Shown here in pieces: positions 1 through 5,987 of a stretch of DNA of 14,307 nt. Position numbers and translations under genes: made by a program. Origin of the DNA: QYOJ01 sp043810345 (GTDB taxonomy: Bacteria; Bacteroidota; Bacteroidia; Bacteroidales; FEN-979); NCBI GenBank assembly GCA_043810345.1, contig JBDROF010000035.1, positions 1 to 14,307 of the forward strand, given 5' to 3'. The stretch's first letter is position 1. Every line of letters begins with the position of its first letter. The notes below the pieces were generated by a model. That model did not search any database. It saw only the letters and a list, made by a program, of their open reading frames with translations, and was not told where the DNA came from.

Positions 1-1085
1 TTCACCTCCTGCCAGTCCGGAAAGTCGTTGTAATGCCACTTCCTGATGACCACTCCGTTTTTGAGGAGGATCAATCCGGGGTTGGATCGGATCATGCTTT
101 TCAATACCACGTCATCGGAATTATAGAATTCAAATCCGATACCTGTTTCCATTTTAAATCCTACGATCTCTTCCGGCAATGTACCGGTCAGCCCAATGAA
201 CGAGTACCCGGCTTCGCTGGCCGCCAGGAAAAGAGATTGCAACCTGATCCATGCTTCCTCGTTGGTTTCATCCAGGCTATAAGCAACCACAAAGAAATGG
301 TAATCAGGAATATCGAGGAAACTCTGGGCCAGATCATTCCCAAGGGTATCTTCGATCATCAGGGTCATCTCATCCTGGTTTGGATCCTCCACACGTTGGC
401 TGACAAAGATCCAATTTGTCATCCAGGTGGAGTCGTTCCAGGGGTAGTTGGGAGTCAGAAACTCCTCTTTTTCACCCGTATACCGGTTCTTGTAGGTGAC
501 ATAAAACTGCACCGGTCGATCACTGGTTTTATTCACCTGTGCTCCCGTTTTCCAATCCCGGAAATCGATGACAGGCAGGTGCCACAGACAATAGAGAGAC
601 AGACCGATAAACAGTGCCGTCACGGTTACCAGCGCCCCTACATCACCGGCTGGTTTCAGCACGCTTTTATAGTTCTTCCGCCATATAAATATCGGAACCA
701 CCATGGCCATCAATATAATATTTTTGATGAAGGTCTCGGTATTGGTCATCGTGATGGCGTCACCGAAACATCCGCAATCGGGAACCAGGTTGTAGAAAGC
801 ATCGAAAAACGTGAGGATGGTGAAACAGGTCATCATAGGAAGCAGCACCCAGGCACTCTTCCTGATCCAAAGATTAAACAGCAGGCTAACTCCCAGGCTG
901 AATTCCAGGACGCACAGGAAAATAGTGAGGGGGAGTGCCAGATCGTTCGCCCAGGTGGTACCAAAAGCGAGGAAGTAATCCTGCATCAGGTACACGGTTC
1001 CCAGTGGATCAATCCCTTTGACGAAGCCGGAAAAGATAAAAACAATCCCTACCATTAGCCTGAAGAGGGTTCTAACTGTTTTCAT
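1..1085 (-). CDS. BT_3928-type DoxX/MauE-like membrane protein, 3' end cut by window edge
   Basis: This reading frame runs leftward from ATG at 1085 with no stop before the window edge, giving at least 361 residues; that is about the full length I recall for the family, so few residues are missing. The first half has about four to five hydrophobic segments in the DoxX/MauE layout, with SGFVKGIDPLGT near residues 19-30 and the family motif DCGCFGD around 103-109 (Cys104 and Cys106). A last membrane segment lies near 155-170. The remainder is predicted to be extracytoplasmic; its end (RSNPGLILLKNGVV, later RKWHYNDFP) looks like the end of a thioredoxin fold but without a CxxC pair. The start overlaps the end of the DUF1599 gene by 14 bases, suggesting translational coupling. 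DoxX/MauE relatives are linked to membrane redox chemistry; the substrate here is unknown. Family placement is by recognition. Confidence 0.85.
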   Translation of the reverse strand, partial: MKTVRTLFRLMVGIVFIFSGFVKGIDPLGTVYLMQDYFLAFGTTWANDLALPLTIFLCVLEFSLGVSLLFNLWIRKSAWVLLPMMTCFTILTFFDAFYNLVPDCGCFGDAITMTNTETFIKNIILMAMVVPIFIWRKNYKSVLKPAGDVGALVTVTALFIGLSLYCLWHLPVIDFRDWKTGAQVNKTSDRPVQFYVTYKNRYTGEKEEFLTPNYPWNDSTWMTNWIFVSQRVEDPNQDEMTLMIEDTLGNDLAQSFLDIPDYHFFVVAYSLDETNEEAWIRLQSLFLAASEAGYSFIGLTGTLPEEIVGFKMETGIGFEFYNSDDVVLKSMIRSNPGLILLKNGVVIRKWHYNDFPDWQEV

Positions 1086-1629
1086 AGTCGAGCTTGATGA
1101 GTGCAAATATGGAATAGTTGATAATATCGTAATAGTTGGCATCAATTCCTTCAGAGATGAATGTCTTGCCCTGGTTATCCTCAATCTGTTTCACCCGCAT
1201 CAGCTTCATCAGAATGATGTCCGTAAGAGATCCCAGCCTCATATTTCTCCACGCTTCCCCATAATCGTGATTTTTATTCAACATCAGCTCCCTGGCAGCC
1301 TGGATATAGGTATCATACAGTGTTCCACCCTCTTCCGGGGAAATATTCTCATGGGTATCCTCGGCTCCCAATTCGAGCTGTATCAGTGCAATTACGGAGT
1401 AATTAACGATCCCGATAAATTCTGACCGGATTCCTTCATCAACTTTCCGGGATCCTTTGGTATCGATGCTCCGGATTCGTTGCGCTTTGATATAGACCTG
1501 GTCGGTGATCGAGGGAATTCTCAGGATCCGCCAGGCCGTACCGTAATCTTTTAACTTCATGAGGAAGATTTCACGGCAGGTTTGAACAATGGAATCAAAT
1601 TGTTGCGAAGTTTTCTGAATGTCATCCAT
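1072..1629 (-). CDS. DUF1599 (nucleotide modification associated domain 1) protein, tandem domains
   Basis: A 185-residue soluble protein made of two copies of the same domain. Copy one (about residues 26-85) has LKDYGTAWRILR, then ITDQVYIKAQRIRSID and IVNYSVIALIQL. Copy two (about 118-180) has NHDYGEAWRNMR, LTDIILMKLMRVKQIED and IINYSIFALIKL. These patterns match the Bacteroidota DUF1599 family, which has been renamed nucleotide modification associated domain 1; no reaction is established as far as I know. It is the first gene of a leftward pair with the BT_3928-type protein and diverges from folP across 108 bases. The start at 1629 is the first ATG and gives a normal N-terminus. The family call is firm; the function is not known. 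Confidence 0.88.
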   Translation of the reverse strand: MDDIQKTSQQFDSIVQTCREIFLMKLKDYGTAWRILRIPSITDQVYIKAQRIRSIDTKGSRKVDEGIRSEFIGIVNYSVIALIQLELGAEDTHENISPEEGGTLYDTYIQAARELMLNKNHDYGEAWRNMRLGSLTDIILMKLMRVKQIEDNQGKTFISEGIDANYYDIINYSIFALIKLDYENS

Positions 1630-1711
1630 GCGTCAGGCTCTCTTGGAGAGGTTAAAATTACTGAATTTTGATTTATGCGGTTCGCGGATCCCGAATCTCT
1701 GCGTAAATCAA

Positions 1712-1719
1712 TATCTTTG
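1712..1719 (+). promoter_or_regulatory. Bacteroidota-type -7 element for folP
   Basis: TATCTTTG fits the TAnnTTTG consensus used by the primary sigma factor of Bacteroidota and ends 18 bases before the folP ATG, implying a leader of about a dozen bases. No clear TTTG -33 box is visible at the expected distance. Confidence 0.55.
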
Positions 1720-1737
1720 CCTGGCATTCGTTGATGT

Positions 1738-2571
1738 ATGATACTCTTCTTTAACGGCAAAAAGCTTGACCTCTCTACTCCCCGCGTCATGGGGATCCTG
1801 AACCTCACGTCTGATTCCTTTTTTGATGGTGGAAGATACACCTCCATTGATGCTCAGCTCCGTCGAGTGGAGCGGATGCTGGAAGAGGGTGCCTCCATCA
1901 TCGACATCGGGGCGGTCTCTACACGACCCGCGTCCGAAGAGATCGGTGAATCCGGAGAGCTCAATCGACTCGTGCCTTCGCTGAAAGCCATCCGTCATCA
2001 CTTTCCCGCCTGCTTCCTTTCGATAGATACCTATCATTCTTTGGTTGCCCGGAAGGCGGCGGACCTGGGAGCTGATATGATCAATGACATCTACGGTGGC
2101 CGTTTTGACAATGACATGTTGAATACCATTGCCCGATTGGGTATCCCTTATATTTTGATGCATATGAAGGGGACACCGGACACCATGCAGCAGAACCCGG
2201 AATACCAGGATGTGGTGGCAGAGATCGCCTATTTTTTTCAGCAGCAGACGGAAAAACTCCGCGGACTTGGAGCCAGCCAGGTGTTGATTGATCCGGGGTT
2301 CGGATTCGGGAAAACAGTAGGACACAATTTTGAGATCATGTACCGGTTACGGGAATTTGCATGTCTGGGCTATCCGCTGGTCGTGGGGCTTTCCCGGAAA
2401 TCAATGATCCAGAAAACACTGAATGTAAATGCTCTGGAAGCCCTCAACGGATCCACTGTCCTGCACACCATTGCCCTGCTGAACGGGGCCAACATCCTGC
2501 GGGTACATGATGTGAAGGAGGCAGTGGAGGCTGTGAAGCTTGTTGAGGCTTACAAGGGGGAGATTTGTTAA
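1738..2571 (+). CDS. folP: Dihydropteroate synthase
   Basis: FolP condenses 6-hydroxymethyl-dihydropterin pyrophosphate with p-aminobenzoate to dihydropteroate in cytosolic folate synthesis and is the sulfonamide target. The 277-residue length is normal for the TIM-barrel enzyme. Visible signatures are MGILNLTSDSFFDGG at residues 18-32, an STRP motif after IDIGAV (pterin and pABA loop), SIDTYHS, the phosphate-binding DPGFGFGK, GLSRKSMI (Lys-Ser at the pABA/sulfonamide site) and a closing RVHDV. The Asn, Asp and Ser residues of the first loop are present. ATG at 1738 is preceded by a good -7 element. It is followed by cdaA 77 bases downstream on the same strand, a pairing I recall as common in Bacteroidales; the two are probably cotranscribed. 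The spacer contains short tandem repeats. Confidence 0.97.
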   Translation: MILFFNGKKLDLSTPRVMGILNLTSDSFFDGGRYTSIDAQLRRVERMLEEGASIIDIGAVSTRPASEEIGESGELNRLVPSLKAIRHHFPACFLSIDTYHSLVARKAADLGADMINDIYGGRFDNDMLNTIARLGIPYILMHMKGTPDTMQQNPEYQDVVAEIAYFFQQQTEKLRGLGASQVLIDPGFGFGKTVGHNFEIMYRLREFACLGYPLVVGLSRKSMIQKTLNVNALEALNGSTVLHTIALLNGANILRVHDVKEAVEAVKLVEAYKGEIC

Positions 2572-2575
2572 TTTT

Positions 2576-2607
2576 GTGGTGATGTGGTGATGTGGTGATG
2601 TGGTGAA
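2576..2607 (+). repeat. Octamer tandem repeat GTGGTGAT, 4 units
   Basis: Three perfect GTGGTGAT units and a fourth ending in AA begin four bases after the folP stop. Each unit contains TGA in the folP sense direction. The same octamer recurs in degenerate form at 4027-4058. Confidence 0.9.
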
Positions 2608-2617
2608 ATGGTTAAAT

Positions 2618-2645
2618 ATTTTGGATTTAGAATTTTGGATTAACT
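2618..2645 (+). repeat. 14-base direct repeat built from 7-base units, upstream of cdaA
   Basis: ATTTTGGATT occurs at 2618 and again at 2632, exactly 14 bases apart, in the last bases before the cdaA GTG start. The 14-base period breaks naturally into heptamers (ATTTTGG at 2618 and 2632, ATTTAGA at 2625). Whether it affects cdaA expression is unknown. Confidence 0.6.
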
Positions 2646-2648
2646 ATT

Positions 2649-3437
2649 GTGGTTTTACTTGAAAGTCTTTTTTCCGTCCGGGTTGTAGATGTCATTGATA
2701 TCCTGCTCTTTGCCATCCTTCTTTATGAAATTTACAATATCGTAAAGGGGACAACAGCCATCAAGATCTTCATCGGGATCATTGCCCTTTTTATCATCTG
2801 GAAGATCGTCAGAGCTTTACAGATGCCTTTGCTCAGTGAGATCCTGGGCCAGTTCATCAGCGTAGGAGTCATCGCTCTGATCGTGGTTTTCCAGCCCGAG
2901 ATCCGTCAGTTCCTTTTGATGGTCGGGAACACCGGGATCATCCGGGGAAATCAACGGAGGATTCTTTTCTGGAAGTATAACCTGTCTATGGGGATGAAAC
3001 TCGACATTGATAAAATCGTGAAAGCCTGTAAACGCATGGCCGATACGAAAACGGGCGCCCTGATTGTGATTGCCCGGGAGAATGAGCTGACACCCTTCGT
3101 GGAGACAGGGCAACCGGTTGACGCTAAGATCTCGGATCCACTCATCGAGACCATCTTTTTCAAAAACAGTCCCCTTCACGATGGTGCCATTATTATTTCA
3201 GGAGATAAAATCAAAGCTGCCAAATGCATCCTCCCGGTATCCAGTAATACGGATATCCCTCCGGCCTCCGGGTTACGTCATCGCGCGGCCATGGGGCTGA
3301 CTGAAAGAACAGACGCCATTGCGATCATCGTTTCAGAGGAAACAGGAGAGATCTCCTATTGTCACGACGGGAACCTGTTCCTTCACGTTCTACCAGACCA
3401 TCTGAAAGAGATTCTGGGAAAATTACTGAATCCCTGA
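2649..3437 (+). CDS. cdaA: Diadenylate cyclase CdaA (DisA_N/DAC domain), membrane-bound
   Basis: CdaA joins two ATP molecules into cyclic di-AMP, which controls potassium and osmolyte transport and cell-wall homeostasis. The 262-residue protein has three N-terminal membrane helices (about residues 12-32, 37-56 and 68-88), a linker, then the cytosolic DAC domain from about 118. The catalytic DGA motif is at 178-180 (LHDGAIII) and the RHR motif at 210-212 (SGLRHRAAMG). GTG at 2649 is taken as the start: an in-frame TAG lies at 2628-2630, no ATG lies between, and the first internal ATG (residue 59) would remove membrane helices. It follows folP on the same strand, separated by repeats with no recognisable promoter, so readthrough from folP is likely. 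It converges on the TPR lipoprotein gene with only 17 bases between stops. Confidence 0.96.
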   Translation: MVLLESLFSVRVVDVIDILLFAILLYEIYNIVKGTTAIKIFIGIIALFIIWKIVRALQMPLLSEILGQFISVGVIALIVVFQPEIRQFLLMVGNTGIIRGNQRRILFWKYNLSMGMKLDIDKIVKACKRMADTKTGALIVIARENELTPFVETGQPVDAKISDPLIETIFFKNSPLHDGAIIISGDKIKAAKCILPVSSNTDIPPASGLRHRAAMGLTERTDAIAIIVSEETGEISYCHDGNLFLHVLPDHLKEILGKLLNP

Positions 3438-3454
3438 GAAGAACAAAGCGCAGT

Positions 3455-3991
3455 CTACTTGTTTGTCTGAGTGGCAGAGGCCTTTTGCCGGGCTTCAAAC
3501 TCCCGGATCATCTGTTCTGGTGTTTTCCCAAGGTTATCGATGGAAGCCTGAGCATCATCTACAAAGTCGTGATCAGGGTAGCTTTCAATAAAAAGTTGAT
3601 AGGCCTCCCGCGCTTTGTCAATATCTCTCATCACATTCTCCTGGACGTAACCGGTGAAGAAGAGGCATAACGGGGCTTTTTCAAAATTGGGGTAGGATTC
3701 CCGGATTTGTTCAAATAGGGCAATGGAACCGGGGCCATCCTGCAGGTTCATAGTCATGGAAGCCGCTTTGAAAAGGTAAACCGGAGCGAGTGAATCGTTC
3801 GGCCAGGCAGCCGCAAAATCCGTGTATAACAGGACCAATGAATCGGCACCTGCCCGAATGAAGCCGTTTTCAGAGGTAAACATCCGCTCCTCAAGTGTGC
3901 TGATCTGGTTCTCCCTCTGGGATTTCGACGGGCCGCATGCTGTGATCAAACCGGCCAGACCTATTAAAACAAGATATGCTAGTTTTTTCAT
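3455..3991 (-). CDS. Predicted TPR-repeat lipoprotein
   Basis: A 178-residue protein with a lipoprotein signal: a short basic start, a hydrophobic stretch and the lipobox LITAC with Cys19 as the likely lipidated residue. The mature part is helical with tetratricopeptide-like pairs, for example LAPVYLFKAASMT with SIALFEQIRESYP, then CLFFTGYVQ with AREAYQLFIESYPDHDFVDDAQ; the SYP endings recall BamD-like outer-membrane TPR proteins. It probably sits in the periplasm anchored to a membrane and mediates protein contacts; no enzymatic residues are seen. It is the last gene of the leftward ruvX-def group, about 102 bases beyond def, with repeats in that gap. I recognise the type but not a named gene. 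Start chosen at the ATG that gives a complete signal. Confidence 0.75.
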   Translation of the reverse strand: MKKLAYLVLIGLAGLITACGPSKSQRENQISTLEERMFTSENGFIRAGADSLVLLYTDFAAAWPNDSLAPVYLFKAASMTMNLQDGPGSIALFEQIRESYPNFEKAPLCLFFTGYVQENVMRDIDKAREAYQLFIESYPDHDFVDDAQASIDNLGKTPEQMIREFEARQKASATQTNK

Positions 3992-4026
3992 GGAATGATT
4001 AATTTTGGTTATTTGTCATTGGTGCA

Positions 4027-4058
4027 ATGGTGATGTGGTGATATGATGATTATGTGAC
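4027..4058 (+). repeat. Degenerate octamer tandem repeat related to GTGGTGAT, 4 units
   Basis: Units ATGGTGAT and GTGGTGAT, followed by ATGATGAT and a diverged fourth, lie in the spacer between def and the TPR lipoprotein gene. The unit matches the one after folP. Relative to the leftward genes here it lies in antisense orientation. Confidence 0.75.
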
Positions 4059-4065
4059 CTTTATC

Positions 4066-4107
4066 TTACCTCTTACCTCTTACCTCTTACGTCCTACGTC
4101 TTACGTT
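4066..4107 (-). repeat. Heptamer tandem repeat GAGGTAA/GACGTAA, 6 units, covering the def stop
   Basis: On the plus strand, three TTACCTC units at 4066-4086 are followed by TTACGTC, CTACGTC and TTACGTT. Read in the def direction these are GAGGTAA or GACGTAA/G units, each carrying TAA or TAG. The def stop codon (TAG, 4094-4096) and its last codons lie inside the array. Confidence 0.9.
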
Positions 4108-4669
4108 TCTTCACTCCCGGGAAGATCATCTTATAATGCACCTCGATGTTCCCGTCGGCAATTTCCTTCAGCCTGCGTTTCAACAGCATCTTCTTCAGCG
4201 GGCTGATACGGTCGGCCATGGTGATGCCTTCCACGTGGTCATACTCATGCTGAATGATCCTGGCCAGGATCCCATTATATCGCTCATCATGTTTCTGGAA
4301 GTGTTCGTCCAGATAACGAATGTGGATCACTGATTTCCGCTGAACTTCTTCGTGCAGCCCGGGAAAACTCAGGCACCCTTCATTGTGTATCACCTCCTCT
4401 CCCTCTTCCCTGTACATTTCAGGGTTAATAAAGGTTTTCTTGAATCCGGCGGCCTCGGGATGGTGATGCTGTGACAATGCCGTTGCATCGATGACGAAGA
4501 GGCGAACCGACTGGTTTACCTGAGGTGCTGCCAGTCCCACACCATCAGCATGGTACATCGTTTCCCACATGTCGGCCAGGAACTGGTCCAGTTCCGGGTA
4601 GTCGGTACCGATTTCCACAGTGACTTTCTTCAGGGTGGGATGGGGATATGCAACAATGGGTAACAGCAT
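4094..4669 (-). CDS. def: Peptide deformylase
   Basis: Def removes the formyl group from the N-terminal methionine of nascent proteins at the ribosome, using a bound divalent metal. All three family motifs are present in the 191-residue protein: GVGLAAPQ at 43-50, EGCLS at 97-101 with metal ligand Cys99, and HEYDH at 141-145 with two His ligands and the catalytic Glu. ATG at 4669 gives the usual LPIVAYPHPTL beginning, and the gene begins 9 bases after the ruvX stop, so the two are an operon. The extreme C-terminus (KKRKT) and the stop are encoded by units of a heptamer repeat, which suggests that the repeat replaced or trimmed the original 3' end; these residues lie outside the catalytic fold. 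Confidence 0.97.
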   Translation of the reverse strand: MLLPIVAYPHPTLKKVTVEIGTDYPELDQFLADMWETMYHADGVGLAAPQVNQSVRLFVIDATALSQHHHPEAAGFKKTFINPEMYREEGEEVIHNEGCLSFPGLHEEVQRKSVIHIRYLDEHFQKHDERYNGILARIIQHEYDHVEGITMADRISPLKKMLLKRRLKEIADGNIEVHYKMIFPGVKKRKT

Positions 4670-4678
4670 AGACCTTAG

Positions 4679-5101
4679 TTAGCGGTTCAGTGTTAGTGAT
4701 TCGAGGTATGATTGCAATATCATCGTTGCACTAACGGCATCGACGAGCGATTTATTTTGCCGATCGCTTTTTTTCACTCCTGCCGCCAGGATTGCCTGTG
4801 TGGCCATCCGGGAAGTAAACCGTTCGTCAAACCGTTTAACCAGGATGCCCGGAAAGTTCTTTTTCAGGTTTTTAACAAAGGGCGTGATAAAACGTTCAGC
4901 CTCAGAAGGACGGTTCGCCATATCTTTAGGTTCTCCTACCACAAAACATTCCACGGTGTTTTCCCTCAGGTACCTTTTCAGATAGGCGATCACATCCCCG
5001 GAACGAACCGTCCCCAAGGCCGTTGCGATGATCTTCAATTCATCGGTAACCGCTAGTCCGACCCTTTTTCTACCGTAATCGATTGCCAGGATTCTACCCA
5101 T
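4679..5101 (-). CDS. ruvX: RuvX/YqgF-family Holliday junction resolvase-like protein
   Basis: A 140-residue RNase H-fold protein of the YqgF family, assigned roles in processing the 5' end of pre-16S rRNA and as a putative Holliday-junction nuclease. The motifs are ILAIDYGRKRVGLAVTD at the N-terminus with catalytic Asp8, FVVGEP around residues 53-58, DERFTSRMA at 92-100 and SLVDAVSATMIL with Asp121. These supply the acidic residues expected of the active site. The start at ATG 5101 leaves almost nothing before the first strand, as is usual. It is first in the leftward operon with def and has its own -7 element 14 bases upstream. It diverges from dapD, with 67 bases between the starts. Confidence 0.95.
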   Translation of the reverse strand: MGRILAIDYGRKRVGLAVTDELKIIATALGTVRSGDVIAYLKRYLRENTVECFVVGEPKDMANRPSEAERFITPFVKNLKKNFPGILVKRFDERFTSRMATQAILAAGVKKSDRQNKSLVDAVSATMILQSYLESLTLNR

Positions 5102-5115
5102 ATGCTTGTTGGGTG

Positions 5116-5123
5116 CAAAGGTA
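5116..5123 (-). promoter_or_regulatory. Bacteroidota-type -7 element for ruvX-def
   Basis: On the minus strand TACCTTTG matches TAnnTTTG and ends 14 bases before the ruvX ATG. It is back to back with the dapD element 18 bases away, so the two promoters may compete for polymerase. Confidence 0.55.
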
Positions 5124-5141
5124 AGAAACTAATTTTTTATC

Positions 5142-5149
5142 TACTTTTG
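5142..5149 (+). promoter_or_regulatory. Bacteroidota-type -7 element for dapD
   Basis: TACTTTTG matches TAnnTTTG and ends 19 bases before the dapD ATG. A -33 TTTG is not obvious. Confidence 0.5.
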
Positions 5150-5168
5150 ACTGATAAAACCTGGATCT

Positions 5169-5987
5169 ATGACAGAGGACATCAGTGCTCATGTAGAGGC
5201 AGCCTGGGAAAACCGGGAGCTATTGAAACAACCGGAAACGCAGCAGGCCATAAGGCTGGTCATTGATCTGCTCGACAAGGGCCGGTTACGCGTTGCAGAA
5301 TATAACGGGTCCGAATGGATCACGTTTGAGTGGATCAAAAAAGCAGTGATCCTCTACTTCCTGATCCAGAAACTGGAGACCATCCAGGTGGGTCCATTTG
5401 AATTCTATGACAAGATCCCGTTGAAAAAGGATTACGGCAGACTGGGTGTACGAGTGGTTCCTCATGCGTTAGCCCGATATGGCTCTTACATCGCCGAAGG
5501 GGTGGTGATGATGCCCTCCTATATCAATATTGGGGCCTATGTGGATAGCGGTACGATGGTGGATACCTGGGCAACCGTAGGTTCCTGTGCACAGATCGGG
5601 AAACATGTTCACCTCAGTGGAGGGGTAGGCATTGGGGGTGTGTTAGAACCCGTTCAGGCCGCGCCTGTGATCGTGGAGGATGATTGTTTTATCGGCTCAC
5701 GGTCGATCATCGTGGAAGGAGTCCGGATTGAACGGGAAGCCGTTCTGGGTGCCAATGTCGTGCTGACCTCCTCCACAAAAATTCTTGATGTCTCAGGGAA
5801 TGAACCCGTGGAGATCAGGGGTGCCATTCCTCCCCGTTCAGTAGTGATTCCCGGATCCTATTCCAAATCGTATCCAGCCGGAGATTTTCAGGTTGCCTGC
5901 GCCCTGATCATCGGAAAACGCAAGGAGTCAACCGATCGTAAAACATCATTAAACCAGGCACTTCGGGAGTTCGACGTACCGGTATGA
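5169..5987 (+). CDS. dapD: 2,3,4,5-tetrahydropyridine-2,6-dicarboxylate N-succinyltransferase
   Basis: DapD transfers succinyl from succinyl-CoA to tetrahydrodipicolinate in the succinylase branch of the diaminopimelate/lysine pathway, feeding peptidoglycan and protein synthesis. The 272-residue length is standard. An N-terminal helical domain (residues 1-90) is followed by a left-handed beta-helix of hexapeptide repeats, including VVMMPSYINIGAYVDSGTMVDTWATVGSCAQIGKHVHLSGGVGIGGVLEP read in pieces across about residues 113-162, then DDCFIGSRSIIVEGV and VLGANVVLTSSTKI. These segments match DapD rather than other hexapeptide transferases. Its TGA overlaps the ATG of the GT9 gene by four bases (ATGA), so the two are translationally coupled although their pathways differ. 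Confidence 0.96.
   Translation: MTEDISAHVEAAWENRELLKQPETQQAIRLVIDLLDKGRLRVAEYNGSEWITFEWIKKAVILYFLIQKLETIQVGPFEFYDKIPLKKDYGRLGVRVVPHALARYGSYIAEGVVMMPSYINIGAYVDSGTMVDTWATVGSCAQIGKHVHLSGGVGIGGVLEPVQAAPVIVEDDCFIGSRSIIVEGVRIEREAVLGANVVLTSSTKILDVSGNEPVEIRGAIPPRSVVIPGSYSKSYPAGDFQVACALIIGKRKESTDRKTSLNQALREFDVPV

Noticed and set aside
33..1058. 341-residue forward frame
   Set aside because: It is antisense to the BT_3928-type gene, whose translation has membrane helices and the DCGCFGD motif; the forward frame has no recognisable domain.
1018..1425. 135-residue forward frame
   Set aside because: Antisense to the DUF1599 gene, whose two matching domain copies show that the reverse strand is coding.
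1708..2325. 205-residue reverse frame over folP
   Set aside because: folP motifs are fully conserved on the forward strand; the reverse product has low-complexity shadow composition.
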